From an uncultured Collinsella sp. (GTDB lineage Bacteria > Actinomycetota > Coriobacteriia > Coriobacteriales > Coriobacteriaceae), in contig CAUEPS010000002.1 of NCBI GenBank assembly GCA_959019775.1, positions 124,001 to 188,000 of the forward strand: a stretch of DNA of 64,000 bases. Reading direction: 5' to 3'. How positions within the stretch are numbered: position 1 is the stretch's first letter; each line of letters begins with the position of its first letter. Of the stretch, positions 1 to 9,267 are shown in pieces. The position numbers and the translations under genes are program-made. The notes beneath the pieces are model-generated. The model was given only the letters and a program-made list of their open reading frames with translations, was not told the origin of the DNA and made no database searches.

Positions 1-481
1 TCGTGATATCTATCGACATCTCAAAGACGCCCGCCTGGCGGCGCTCATGGCATGTACCCTCGGGATGTCTGCCGAACGCCGCCTGCGAACCACCGGAACC
101 CAGCAACCTCTGGAAGGCGCCGTGCTCGACGCCGCATGCTCTGCCTATGTAGAAGCCGCCGTCGAGCAGATGGACCAGCAAGTCAAGGCCGCGGCCGCCG
201 CACATGGGCTCGCCGGCAACTGGCGCTTTAGTCCCGGCTATGGCGACTGCCCGCTCTCGGCCCAGCGCTCGATCGTCAATGCGCTCAACGCCACGCGGCT
301 CATCGGCCTGACCGTCACCCCCACCAGCCTGCTCATGCCCACCAAGAGCGTGACCGCGGTGATCGGCCTGTTTGACGGCGAAGTCCACGACGCCCAGAGC
401 CGCCCCACCTGCAATATCTGCCGCATGCGTGAGCACTGCCGCTTCCGCGCCGCCCACACCACCTGCTATTCCAGCCATTAG
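1..481 (+). CDS. Methionine synthase activation-domain protein (partial, 5' end missing)
   Basis: The reading frame is open from base 2 and ends at TAG 479-481, so the N-terminus lies outside the window and about 159 residues are visible. It resembles the C-terminal AdoMet-binding reactivation domain of cobalamin-dependent methionine synthase: a GYGDCPLS stretch (bases 236-259), then NATRLIGLTVTPTSLL and a Cys-rich tail (CNICRMREHC). In E. coli MetH this domain is part of one chain and lets oxidised cob(II)alamin be re-methylated. Here it is a separate protein. The next gene, metH, begins 9 bases later and lacks this domain, so the two should act together. The family is clear; that reactivation of the neighbour is its actual role is inference. 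Confidence 0.85.
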   Translation, partial: RDIYRHLKDARLAALMACTLGMSAERRLRTTGTQQPLEGAVLDAACSAYVEAAVEQMDQQVKAAAAAHGLAGNWRFSPGYGDCPLSAQRSIVNALNATRLIGLTVTPTSLLMPTKSVTAVIGLFDGEVHDAQSRPTCNICRMREHCRFRAAHTTCYSSH

Positions 482-490
482 GAGCCATCG

Positions 491-3040
491 ATGTTTACTC
501 CGCTTATCACTCATGATCTGGACGGTGCCGCGCTGGCGGCACCCGTCAATGCTGCGCGCTGCAACGGTGCCGCGTACAAAACGCGCACGATCGATGACCT
601 TCGCATTAAGGACGATCGCCTGCGTGCCGCCATCGAGGGCACCGGGCACCTGCTGTTTGACGGCGGCATGGGCACCATGTTGCAGGCCGCCGGCATGAAG
701 GCAGGCGCCCTGCCCGAACTGCTCAACTTTGAGGAACCCCGGGTCATCACCGATATCCAGCGTCAGTACGTCGAAGCTGGCTGTGACGTGATCACCGCCA
801 ACACCTTTGGCGCCAACGCCCACAAGCTCGACGGCGCCGCCACCGTGGCAGACGTCTTTGCCGCGGCAGTCACCTGCGCCCGCGAGGCCGGCGCCCGCTA
901 CGTCGCCGGCGACATCGGCCCCATCGGCGCCCTGCTGCGCCCCCTGGGCACCCTCAGCTTTGACGAGGCCTACGACCTCTTTGCCGAGGAGGTGCGCGCC
1001 GGCGTCGCTGCGGGCGTCGACCTCTTTATTATCGAGACCATGACCGACCTGGCCGAGATCAAGGCGGCCGTCCTCGCCTGCCGCGAGAACTCCGACCTGC
1101 CCGTCTTTGCCACTATGACCTTTGAGGAAGACGGCCGCACCTTCTTGGGCACGAGCCCCGAGGTCGCCGCCATCACCCTCGACGCCATCGGCGCCGACGT
1201 CCTGGGCATCAACTGCAGCCAGGGCCCGGCCGAGCTCCGAGGGCTCGCCGCGCGCATGCTCACCGTCACCGACAAACCCGTTATGGTGCAGGCCAATGCG
1301 GGACTGCCCCGCGTGGACGATGACGGCAATACCGTCTTTGATATCCAGGCACCCGAGTACGCCGAGGCCGTCGCCGGCATGATCGAGGACGGCGTGAGCG
1401 TCGTGGGCGGTTGCTGCGGCACCACGCCGGCGCACATGGCGGCCTTGCGCACGCTTATCGACAACCACACGCCCAGCCCGCGCCACCGCAAGCCCAGCAT
1501 GTCGGTCACGAGCGCCCAGACGGTCGTGGACCTCCCCTGCGACGGCCACAAGATCGCCGTCATCGGCGAGCGCATCAACCCCACCGGCAAAAAGCGCCTG
1601 CAGCAGGCCCTGCGCGATGGCGACCTGGACTACGTCGTGAGTCAGGGCATCAGCCAGCAGGAGCAGGGCGCCGACATCCTGGACGTCAACGTGGGCCTGC
1701 CCGAGATCGACGAGGTCAAGGTCATCCAGCAGGCCACCGAGCAGCTCCAGGGCTCCACGCTGCTGCCGCTGCAGATCGACTCCACCGACCCCGCAGCCGT
1801 CGAGGCCGCCGTGCGCCGCTACGCCGGCAAGCCCATCATCAACTCGGTCAATGGCAAACAACAGATCATGGATGAGATCTTTCCGCTGGTGGCCCACTAC
1901 GGCACCAACGTCGTCGGCCTTACGCTCGACGAGGGCGGCATCCCCGATACCGCCGAGGCCCGCTTCGCCATCGCCGAGCGCATCGTGGCCGAGGCCGCCC
2001 ATTACGGCATCGGCCCGGACCGCATCCTCATCGACTGCCTGGTCATGACCGCCTCGACCAACCAGCGCCAGGCTGAGCAGATTCTACGTGCCATGTCTCT
2101 GTGCAAGGAGCGCCTGGGCGTCAAGTGCGCACTCGGCGTATCGAACATCAGCTTTGGCCTGCCCGCGCGGCCGCTGCTGGGCTCGGTCTTTTTGGCCGCC
2201 GCCTTTGGTGCAGGTCTGGATGCCCCCATCATGAACCCGGGTTCCAAGCGCTTTATGGATACCGTCTACAGCTATCGCGTCCTGAGCGTTGAGGACGAGG
2301 GCTCGACCGGATACATCGAGCGCTACGCCGGCTGGACCGATCCGTACAAGATCGCCGCGAACCCGGCGGCGGCTCAGGCAGTGTCGACCGACACTGTGCC
2401 CGCTGCTGGCACCGACGGCAACGACGACCCCATCCGCCACATGGTCGTCTCGGGCCGCAAGGGCGAAATCGCGGCCGAGACCGAGCGTCTGCTGGCAGAT
2501 CACGACGCCATGGACCTCATCAACAACCACTTTATCCCCGCCCTCGACGAGGTTGGCGTCCTCTTTGACCAGGGCAAGTTCTTCTTGCCGCAGCTCATGG
2601 CCTCGGCCGAAGCCGCACGCGTGGGCTTCGACACCATCAAGCGCCTGATGCCCGCCGGCGAGATTGCCGACAAGGGTAAGATCTGCGTGGCCACCGTTAA
2701 AGGTGACATCCACGATATCGGTAAGAACATCGTTAAGATGCTGCTCGATAACTACGGCTATACCGTCTTTGATCTGGGTCGCGACGTCGATCCGCAGGAG
2801 GTGCTCAAGACCGTCAAGGAGCGCGACATTAAGCTCGTCGGCCTTTCGGCGCTTATGACCACCACGGTCGTCGCCATGGAGGAGACCATCAAGCTACTTC
2901 ATGCCGAGGTCCCAGGCGTCAAGATCATCGTGGGCGGCGCCGTGCTCACCCCCGAATACGCCAAGCAGATCGGCGCGGACTACTACGCCAAGGACGCCGC
3001 CGAGAGCGCGCGCATCGCCGAAGAGGTCTTTGGGCAGTAA
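491..3040 (+). CDS. metH: Cobalamin-dependent methionine synthase without activation domain
   Basis: 849 aa. Transfers a methyl group from methyltetrahydrofolate through cobalamin to homocysteine, giving methionine in the cytoplasm. Domains in order: homocysteine methyltransferase barrel (DGGMGT near residue 57, zinc-binding GGCCGT near 305), pterin-binding domain (about 350-620, with the NSVNGK motif), helical cap, and B12-binding domain with DIHDIGKNIV near 738 that carries the cobalt-ligating His. The chain ends after the B12 domain, well short of the roughly 1200 residues of E. coli MetH; the missing activation domain is supplied by the gene just upstream. Start ATG 491 has GGAG at 481-484. 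About 50 residues precede the first recognisable domain, longer than usual. Confidence 0.95.
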   Translation: MFTPLITHDLDGAALAAPVNAARCNGAAYKTRTIDDLRIKDDRLRAAIEGTGHLLFDGGMGTMLQAAGMKAGALPELLNFEEPRVITDIQRQYVEAGCDVITANTFGANAHKLDGAATVADVFAAAVTCAREAGARYVAGDIGPIGALLRPLGTLSFDEAYDLFAEEVRAGVAAGVDLFIIETMTDLAEIKAAVLACRENSDLPVFATMTFEEDGRTFLGTSPEVAAITLDAIGADVLGINCSQGPAELRGLAARMLTVTDKPVMVQANAGLPRVDDDGNTVFDIQAPEYAEAVAGMIEDGVSVVGGCCGTTPAHMAALRTLIDNHTPSPRHRKPSMSVTSAQTVVDLPCDGHKIAVIGERINPTGKKRLQQALRDGDLDYVVSQGISQQEQGADILDVNVGLPEIDEVKVIQQATEQLQGSTLLPLQIDSTDPAAVEAAVRRYAGKPIINSVNGKQQIMDEIFPLVAHYGTNVVGLTLDEGGIPDTAEARFAIAERIVAEAAHYGIGPDRILIDCLVMTASTNQRQAEQILRAMSLCKERLGVKCALGVSNISFGLPARPLLGSVFLAAAFGAGLDAPIMNPGSKRFMDTVYSYRVLSVEDEGSTGYIERYAGWTDPYKIAANPAAAQAVSTDTVPAAGTDGNDDPIRHMVVSGRKGEIAAETERLLADHDAMDLINNHFIPALDEVGVLFDQGKFFLPQLMASAEAARVGFDTIKRLMPAGEIADKGKICVATVKGDIHDIGKNIVKMLLDNYGYTVFDLGRDVDPQEVLKTVKERDIKLVGLSALMTTTVVAMEETIKLLHAEVPGVKIIVGGAVLTPEYAKQIGADYYAKDAAESARIAEEVFGQ

Positions 3041-3065
3041 CACAACGGAAACAACCGAGCACCAA

Positions 3066-3103
3066 AACGTGCCGCACGCGCCACTTGGCACGTGCGGCAC
3101 GTT
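3066..3103. promoter_or_regulatory. 38-bp inverted repeat between metH and the UPF0210 gene
   Basis: Perfect 13-bp arms (3066-3078 and 3091-3103, AACGTGCCGCACG and its complement) around a 12-base loop, 25 bases after the metH stop. No T-run follows, so it is not a typical intrinsic terminator. TTGGCA (3085-3090) lies in the loop, and AT-rich TAGATA/GATAAG about 17-19 bases downstream could be a -10 for the next gene. It could therefore be a 3' mRNA hairpin, an operator, or both. Confidence 0.5.
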
Positions 3104-3148
3104 AGAATAGATAAGACTATGCTCGTTTTGGCAGATAGGAGCGCAAGG

Positions 3149-4513
3149 ATGGCGATCACGCCCGCAGAAATCGCGGAAACCCGCGGCATGGTTGAGGAGC
3201 AGAACCTCGACATCAGGACCATCACCATGGGTGTTTCGCTCATGGGTTGCGGCGACGAGAACCTCGACCGCATGTGCACGAAGATCTACGACCACGTGAC
3301 GCACACGGCTGAGCACCTGGTCGAGACCGCCGAGAACCTCGAGCGCGAGTACGGTATCCCCATCGTCAACAAGCGCGTCTCCGTCACCCCGGTGGCGCAG
3401 ATCGCCGCGTGCTGCAAGGATGAGGACCTCACCCCCATCGCGCATGCCCTCGACCGCGCGGCCGAGACGCTCGGCATCGATTACCTGGGTGGCTTCTCCG
3501 CACTCGTTCAGAAGGGCATCGGCGACGCCGACCGCCGCGTCATCCAGTCCATCCCGCAGGCGCTCGCCACCACGAGCCGCGTCTGCTCCAGCGTCAACGT
3601 CGCCAGTCTGCGTGCCGGCATCAACATGGACGCCGTACTCATGGCTGCGCTGACCATCATCGACGCCGCTAAGCTCACGGCCGACCAGGACTCCGTCGGC
3701 GCTTCCAAGTTTGTCTGCTTTGCCAATATGGTCGAGGACTCCCCGTTTATGGCGGGCGCCGTCCACGGCGGTGGCGAGGCCGACGCCGTCATCAACGTAG
3801 GCGTTTCGGGCCCCGGCGTTATGGCCGCAGCCCTGGAGACGCTGCCCGATTCCGCATCGATGATGGAAGTCGCCGAAAAGATTAAGCAGACCGCCTTTAA
3901 GATCACCCGCGCCGGGGAGCTCATGAGCCGCGAGGCCGCCCATCGCCTGGGTGTCGAGAAGGGCATTGTCGACCTGTCGCTGGCTCCCACGCCTGCCATC
4001 GGCGACTCCGTTGCCCGCATCCTCGAGATCATCGGTGTTGGCACCTGCGGTGGCCCGGGCACGACCTGCGCGCTCGCCATGCTCAACGATGCCGTCAAGA
4101 AGGGCGGCGTCATGGCCAGCTCCAGCGTGGGTGGTCTCTCCGGCGCCTTTATCCCCGTGTCCGAGGATGCCGGCATGATCGCCGCCGTCGAGGCCGGCGC
4201 GCTTTCGCTCGAGAAGCTCGAGGCCATGACCTGCGTGTGCTCCGTCGGCCTGGACATGATCGCCATCCCCGGCGACACCCCGGTCGAGACCATCGCCGGC
4301 ATCATCGCCGACGAGATGGCTATCGGCGTCATCAACAACAAGACCACGGCCGTCCGCGTGATTCCCGCCATCGGCAAGGGCGTGGGCGACTGCGTTGAGT
4401 ACGGCGGCCTGTTCGGCCGTGCGCCCATCATGCCGGTGAACCCCAACGCCGGCACCGTGCTTGCCCACCGCGGCGGACGCTTCCCGGCACCGCTGAACTC
4501 GCTCAAGAACTAG
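3149..4513 (+). CDS. UPF0210 / DUF711 (PFL) family protein
   Basis: 454 aa, matching the usual length of the UPF0210 family found in many anaerobes. The N-terminus (ETRGMVEEQNLDIRTITMG) and the repeated Gly-rich segments are typical. The biochemical function is not established; homologues often sit beside an ACT-domain protein, which is absent here. Start chosen at ATG 3149, with AGGAG at 3137-3141 and 7-base spacing. An ATG 57 bases upstream would begin inside the inverted repeat and has no ribosome-binding site. The gene is followed 17 bases after its stop by a large structured element (4531-4664). Confidence 0.9.
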   Translation: MAITPAEIAETRGMVEEQNLDIRTITMGVSLMGCGDENLDRMCTKIYDHVTHTAEHLVETAENLEREYGIPIVNKRVSVTPVAQIAACCKDEDLTPIAHALDRAAETLGIDYLGGFSALVQKGIGDADRRVIQSIPQALATTSRVCSSVNVASLRAGINMDAVLMAALTIIDAAKLTADQDSVGASKFVCFANMVEDSPFMAGAVHGGGEADAVINVGVSGPGVMAAALETLPDSASMMEVAEKIKQTAFKITRAGELMSREAAHRLGVEKGIVDLSLAPTPAIGDSVARILEIIGVGTCGGPGTTCALAMLNDAVKKGGVMASSSVGGLSGAFIPVSEDAGMIAAVEAGALSLEKLEAMTCVCSVGLDMIAIPGDTPVETIAGIIADEMAIGVINNKTTAVRVIPAIGKGVGDCVEYGGLFGRAPIMPVNPNAGTVLAHRGGRFPAPLNSLKN

Positions 4514-4530
4514 CTGAGGGGGACTGGCGA

Positions 4531-4664
4531 GGAGCCCCGGGGAGGGCAAATATATAAGGTCGCCTGCTCGGACAGTCCTGACTCGCTCGGAGAGCACATT
4601 AAGCGCTCTCCGGCTCGTGCGGAACTCGCGATCGACCTTATATATTTGCCCTCCCCGGGGCTCC
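4531..4664. other. Large 3'-UTR stem-loop element, copy A (shared core with 26158-26292)
   Basis: 134 bp with perfectly complementary 32-bp arms (4531-4562 and 4633-4664) enclosing 70 bases. The interior has its own hairpin (4587-4612, CGGAGAG...CTCTCCG). Read on the minus strand, the loop carries GAGTTCCGCACGA before and GAGTCAGGACTGT after this inner hairpin. The same two blocks flank an unrelated inner hairpin in the second copy at 26158-26292, whose outer arms also differ in sequence. Both copies start within 20 bases of a stop codon in the same orientation. No T-run follows. Candidate structured RNA or repeat family; I cannot say which strand is functional. Confidence 0.75.
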
Positions 4665-4741
4665 CGCACAACGGGACCTCGGTTGGGTTCAATCCCTTTG
4701 GCAGTCGCTTCGCTTCTGCCCTACTTTGCTGGTGCGACGGT

Positions 4742-4770
4742 TTGGCGTTGGATCGGTTCTTTCTGATATA
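4742..4770 (+). promoter_or_regulatory. Putative promoter of the methyltransferase gene
   Basis: TTGGCG (4742-4747) and GATATA (4765-4770) with 17-base spacing. Transcription would start near 4778, which agrees with translation from GTG 4830 rather than from the ATG at 4770 that overlaps the -10. Confidence 0.4.
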
Positions 4771-4829
4771 TGCTGGTTGCGGCTCTTCTTTTGGGAGGAG
4801 TCGCTTTTTTGTTGCTAGGAGGTTGGCCC

Positions 4830-5717
4830 GTGGTTGATGGGGATGCTCGCTCTGAGCTGCTTTCTGCTGATTGGAATGGCGAATGGATGCGCTTGCAGGC
4901 TGGTCGGCGACGGGCTGATGATTCTTTTGAGTGGGATAAGCGGGCTCGGCATTTTCGGCCGCTTGAGACTGCTCCGTATGCTCGGGATTTTATGAAGCTG
5001 TTAGCGCTTGAGCCTGGTGAGTCGGTGCTTGATATGGGGTGTGGGGCTGGGTCGATTGCTATTCCGCTTGCGCAGGACGGACATCCTGTGATTGCTGCTG
5101 ACTTTTCCCCTGCTATGTTGGGCACGCTTGATGCTGGCATTGAGTACTATGGGCTCGAGGATCGCATTACACCGCTTGAGCTTGCTTGGGATGATGACTG
5201 GGACTTGGTTGGACCGGTCGCGAAAGCGGTAGATGTTGCCTTTGCCAGTCGCTCTGTCACCACGACCAACCTAAAAGGCGTGCTTGCCAAGCTTGATCGA
5301 ACGGCTCGTCGGCGTTGTGCTGTCACGATGGTCGCCAACTCCAGCCCGCGCTATGACCTGCACCTGATGAACGCCATCGGTGCCTCGGTTACCTGCAGTA
5401 ATGGCTTTGTGTATGCCTTTAACATCCTCATTCAGATGGGTGCCCTGCCGCAGGTTACGTACTTTGAATCGCCTCGTCGCGATACCTTCGATAGCCTTGA
5501 GGCAGGCGTGGCGGACTTCTCCCGCATGCTCGAGCACGGTAACGAGGATAAGATTGACCGACTACGCGACTACATCGCTCAGCATATGATTGAGAATCCC
5601 CATGCCGGCGAGCCAGGGTCCAAGGGCGTGCCGCAGGGGCGTTACATGCTCGACCACGTCCGCAAGGTCCGTTGGGCGTTTATTGCATGGGAGCCGGTCT
5701 CTTCGGGCCGTCCATAG
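4830..5717 (+). CDS. Class I SAM-dependent methyltransferase
   Basis: 295 aa from GTG 4830, which has a perfect AGGAGG (4817-4822) 7 bases upstream. A longer form from ATG 4770 would add a hydrophobic stretch but would begin at the likely -10, so it is rejected. SAM-binding motif I is VLDMGCGAGSIAIPLA, followed by the acidic VIAADFSP strand typical of Rossmann methyltransferases. The substrate is unknown. The first half uses T-ending codons (GCT, CTT, GAT) and is less GC-rich than neighbouring genes, while the last third looks normal, suggesting recent acquisition or recombination. It lies alone between a structured element and yhbY. Confidence 0.85.
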   Translation: MVDGDARSELLSADWNGEWMRLQAGRRRADDSFEWDKRARHFRPLETAPYARDFMKLLALEPGESVLDMGCGAGSIAIPLAQDGHPVIAADFSPAMLGTLDAGIEYYGLEDRITPLELAWDDDWDLVGPVAKAVDVAFASRSVTTTNLKGVLAKLDRTARRRCAVTMVANSSPRYDLHLMNAIGASVTCSNGFVYAFNILIQMGALPQVTYFESPRRDTFDSLEAGVADFSRMLEHGNEDKIDRLRDYIAQHMIENPHAGEPGSKGVPQGRYMLDHVRKVRWAFIAWEPVSSGRP

Positions 5718-5899
5718 ACCGCTTTCGGCCGCCGTACACGTCCGCCTGTAACCCGCGCTGTTCTCCCGCTCGGCATCCGCATTCTTTTTGAACTGGGCAA
5801 ACATGCCCCACACCGCGCCGTTCCTGCGCTATCGTGGGACAGCTCACGTAGATTAAGGCCCCATCGCGGGGCGCCCCATAACATAGAAAGCGAGAACCC

Positions 5900-6199
5900 A
5901 TGGCACTGACAGGAGCCCAGGTCAAGCAGCTTCGCAGCATGGCCCATCACCTCAACCCCGCCATCATCATCGGCAAGTCCGACATCAACGAGGGCACCGT
6001 CGAGCAGACGGTCGCCTACCTGGAGAAGCACGAGCTCGTTAAGTGCTCCGTACTCGATGGTTCCAGTCTTTCTGCCCGCGAGGCCGCCGAAGAGCTCGCC
6101 GAGCGCTGCCATGCAGACGTTGTTCAGGTTATCGGCCGCAAGTTCTCGCTGTATCGCGAGTCCTCGCGCAAGGACATCGAGAAGATTAAGCTCGTCTAA
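5900..6199 (+). CDS. yhbY: YhbY / CRM-domain RNA-binding protein
   Basis: 99 aa, the normal size for bacterial YhbY. One CRM domain spans nearly the whole chain: the GxxG-type loop is seen as IIIGKSDINEG, and the C-terminal VIGRKFSLYRES strand is typical. The family associates with pre-50S ribosomal particles. It is followed by an intrinsic terminator at 6238 and is convergent with the large regulator gene. The ribosome-binding site is weak (AGAAAGCGAG). Confidence 0.93.
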   Translation: MALTGAQVKQLRSMAHHLNPAIIIGKSDINEGTVEQTVAYLEKHELVKCSVLDGSSLSAREAAEELAERCHADVVQVIGRKFSLYRESSRKDIEKIKLV

Positions 6200-6237
6200 G
6201 AGCCAACGATCCGGCAGCCAACATACATCAAGCTTGC

Positions 6238-6270
6238 GAGCGTCCGAGCAATTCGGACGCTCATTTTTTA
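6238..6270 (+). terminator. Intrinsic terminator of yhbY
   Basis: Perfect hairpin GAGCGTCCGA / TCGGACGCTC with a 4-base loop followed by ATTTTTTA. The tail reaches the stop codon of the convergent regulator gene. Confidence 0.9.
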
Positions 6271-9267
6271 TCGTTCGACGAGCACGCGGTTAAGCCTACC
6301 CTCCACCAAGCGCTCGTACAGACGCCGCGTCTCGGGCTCGGGCACGCCATTGACCTGCTCCCTCAGGTGATGCATATGCCCACTGTACAGCTCGACGATA
6401 TCGCGTCGTCGCCCCGCCGCACCGTAGACGCGCATAGCGCAACGCACCATGTCCTCGCGCGCCGTCTCTTGCCGCAGCCCCGACTCCACCAGCCATACCG
6501 CCGACTGCAGGTCGTTTTCTTCTAGGGCGGCATTCGCGCCCCGAATCATGCAGTCGATATACTTCGATTCCATAATGCGCCGCATACGCAAAAAGTAGGT
6601 GGGATTACAGCCATTGGGAACATACAACGGGCCGGCATAGAGCTGCTCGATCTTAAGGCACAGCTCGATCAGATGGGGTCCGCGCGCACCCGTGCGATTT
6701 CCCAAAACTTCGCGGCTTATCTGATCAAACAACCGCACGTCGGTCTTGACGTAATCGCCGTTAAGCCCAATGCACTCGTTTTGAATCAGCGCACACGACT
6801 TGCCATCCGGTGTCGGCCCCAAGGCCGAACGCAGGCGCGATATCGTCGAGTACAGATTGTTACGGGCGCTATTGAACTCGGCATGGGGCCACAGCTCCAT
6901 AGCCAGCGTCTCGCGGTCGACCAGTGCATCCATGCCCAGCGCAAGCCGCTCGGCAAGCGTCGCCGCTTTCTTGCGGCGCCACATCTTATCCGTGATGGGA
7001 AACCCGTCGCGCTCGGCGCGAAACGCCCCAAACATGCGGATCTCGATATGGCCAATCACATCGACACCCTCGGCATCGCCGGCCTGGAACAGACGCTCGC
7101 CTTCGCCCTCAAAGTCGTCACGCAGCGAATACCGCGACAGCTCGCGCACCGGGAGCTTCTTTCGAATTCTAGCAGCCGGCTCACCCAGACAATGCATCGC
7201 AAGACGCGCAAACAGCCGATACGACGGATCCAAAATCCCTAGGCGGTTCATGGACATCCAGGCTGCAAGGTCGCTATCGCGGCCCGCGGAGGCCAAATGC
7301 AGCGCCACCATCCATGCCTCGGCACCACCGACCTGCGTTCGGCTCAAATCGAGCAGCTCTGCCTCTTCGCGCACCGATACCATCGATGTATTGCGTAAGT
7401 ACGCCGCGCGCTCTAGCAGCAGTGCGTTGTCGCGTATGTATCCAATCGATTCCTCGGCAAGTCTGAGCACCTGCACCGCACGGAATTTGGCATTGACCGG
7501 ACGCCCCTCAGCCAGCGACTGCCAGCCTTCCAGTATCAAGCCAAACAACTGGACTTGATTGTCACGCACGCGCACGGCAAAACGGTCGAGCTCATTGAAT
7601 GTCTGCTCGTCGGTCACCGGCATGCCGGCAAGCAGACGCCGCGCCGATAATACCATGCGCACCCAGATGGCGAGTGCTCGGATTCCACGCGCTTCGAGTG
7701 CCTCGAGCGTCAGGGCCATCTCGTCATCACGCTCGTCAGTCCCTGCATACGACCCATCAAACAGCTCCGTCAACATGCGGTCCGCCCGCACAAACGTCCC
7801 CGCGATATCGAGCTCGCAATCGTAGGCCTTATCCGTTTTGAGCCCCGCGAGGATCTCGCCGCCCTTCGCCCGCTCGGTCAGCCCATGCTTTATCTCGACA
7901 TGTGCGGACAGCATGTCGAGTGCGGCACAAGACGCCTCACTCTCCAACGTTGCATGGCTTGCCGGAAGCCCCAGACCACCATCTCCATAACAGGCAGCCG
8001 TAAACGCGTGCGCCACCTTCCACGACACGGGATCGAGCTCGCAAATCGCTTGCTCGCCCGCATGCTCGATAATTGAGGCCATATACCGCGCGAGCTTTGT
8101 ATTGGAGACGCTCACCGCCGCCAGATAGATGCCGAGCGCCTCGTCAGGCGTCGGCTCCGATGCCCGGCCATCTGACTCGGTCTTTCCCAGCGCCGCGCGG
8201 CAAACATCCCCTCCATGCCCCGTCAGGGCCAGATCGACCCCATACTGTCCGGCAAGCTCCAACACCGCACTGCGGTCCAAAAACGCGTCAGCAAGGTCCA
8301 TCGCGGTATCGCAGCGCCCCGCTTTAATCAATATACGCGCCGCCCGCACAACGAGTTCGGGGCGAATTTCGGCGACCAGCTTGCGCAATCGCAGACGCGC
8401 GTTGTCCTCGGTACCCAAGCAGGTAAAGCTCCGGTCTGCCGGATCAACGCCAAAAATGGGATAATCGCGGACAAGATAGGACTGGTCAATCGCCGAAAGT
8501 CTAACGCCGCAAGCCTCGAGCTCCGAAATATTGCCCTCACCCATTAAGACCATCAAGCATGCCACACTAAACAGGGCGTTGTTCTCGAGCGACGCCAGAT
8601 CAACAAGTGCCGCACCGTAGATATTGACGATCTCGTTTTCGAGCATCTGGGCAACGTCTCCCTGCCCGTAGAGTCCCGACTGCATAGCCGAGACGAGCTC
8701 GGGCACGCCCTGCGTAAGTTGATAGAAGTCGAGCGATGTGCTGATCGAAAACGCAGATGTCCACGCCGAATACTCATAGGCATGCACCTTGAGCATCTGC
8801 GCGTTGACTTTAATCGAATCGCCTAGTCCATGAATCAGCTGGCGATTCGAAGGACGGCAGCTCATAAAGACCCCAACCCCCATAGCACGCAGGCTTCGGA
8901 TTCGGTCGATCAGCTCCTCAGTCTCGCCCTGGCTGAGGTTAGGCACGTTATCGATTGCAATCAGGGAGTGCGGCTTGTCCTTAAGCTCTTCGGTAACGAC
9001 CTCGAGCTGCATAAACACCTCGCGCCCAATGGCGCGGTCTGCCTCGATGATCCGCACGGGACCTCGCGTCGGATCGTTTTTAACCTCTTGGGCATACTGC
9101 AGCAGCACCGAGGTTTTCCCAAAGCCATCAGGCGCGTAGAGGACTACGATGCCGGCCTTTCGGCCCTTGGCGATAAGTTCGTTCATCAAGCGATCGCGCC
9201 GCACCGTATAACTACTGCCCAGCGGCATAAGCTCGAGGTCGTCCATATTGCCCAAATCGTTAACCAT
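6268..9267 (-). CDS. SARP/MalT-like ATPase transcriptional regulator with C-terminal BTAD
   Basis: 999 aa. The N-terminal NTPase region carries a P-loop (APDGFGKTS, residues 45-53) and a Walker-B-like LIAIDN near residue 98. A long helical middle region follows. Near residues 740-840 lies a winged-helix DNA-binding domain of the OmpR/SARP type (IEIRMFGAFRAERDG, then WRRKKAATLAERLAL), and the C-terminus fits a bacterial transcriptional activator domain. The architecture is AfsR/MalT-like with the DNA-binding domain near the C-terminus. The inducer and targets are unknown. Start ATG 9267 has GAGGAG just upstream. It is monocistronic and convergent with yhbY. Confidence 0.85.
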   Translation of the reverse strand: MVNDLGNMDDLELMPLGSSYTVRRDRLMNELIAKGRKAGIVVLYAPDGFGKTSVLLQYAQEVKNDPTRGPVRIIEADRAIGREVFMQLEVVTEELKDKPHSLIAIDNVPNLSQGETEELIDRIRSLRAMGVGVFMSCRPSNRQLIHGLGDSIKVNAQMLKVHAYEYSAWTSAFSISTSLDFYQLTQGVPELVSAMQSGLYGQGDVAQMLENEIVNIYGAALVDLASLENNALFSVACLMVLMGEGNISELEACGVRLSAIDQSYLVRDYPIFGVDPADRSFTCLGTEDNARLRLRKLVAEIRPELVVRAARILIKAGRCDTAMDLADAFLDRSAVLELAGQYGVDLALTGHGGDVCRAALGKTESDGRASEPTPDEALGIYLAAVSVSNTKLARYMASIIEHAGEQAICELDPVSWKVAHAFTAACYGDGGLGLPASHATLESEASCAALDMLSAHVEIKHGLTERAKGGEILAGLKTDKAYDCELDIAGTFVRADRMLTELFDGSYAGTDERDDEMALTLEALEARGIRALAIWVRMVLSARRLLAGMPVTDEQTFNELDRFAVRVRDNQVQLFGLILEGWQSLAEGRPVNAKFRAVQVLRLAEESIGYIRDNALLLERAAYLRNTSMVSVREEAELLDLSRTQVGGAEAWMVALHLASAGRDSDLAAWMSMNRLGILDPSYRLFARLAMHCLGEPAARIRKKLPVRELSRYSLRDDFEGEGERLFQAGDAEGVDVIGHIEIRMFGAFRAERDGFPITDKMWRRKKAATLAERLALGMDALVDRETLAMELWPHAEFNSARNNLYSTISRLRSALGPTPDGKSCALIQNECIGLNGDYVKTDVRLFDQISREVLGNRTGARGPHLIELCLKIEQLYAGPLYVPNGCNPTYFLRMRRIMESKYIDCMIRGANAALEENDLQSAVWLVESGLRQETAREDMVRCAMRVYGAAGRRRDIVELYSGHMHHLREQVNGVPEPETRRLYERLVEGRLNRVLVER

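Noticed and set aside
4770..4829. Hydrophobic N-terminal extension of the methyltransferase (apparent membrane anchor)
   Set aside because: The ATG overlaps the putative -10 and has no ribosome-binding site, while GTG 4830 has a perfect AGGAGG.
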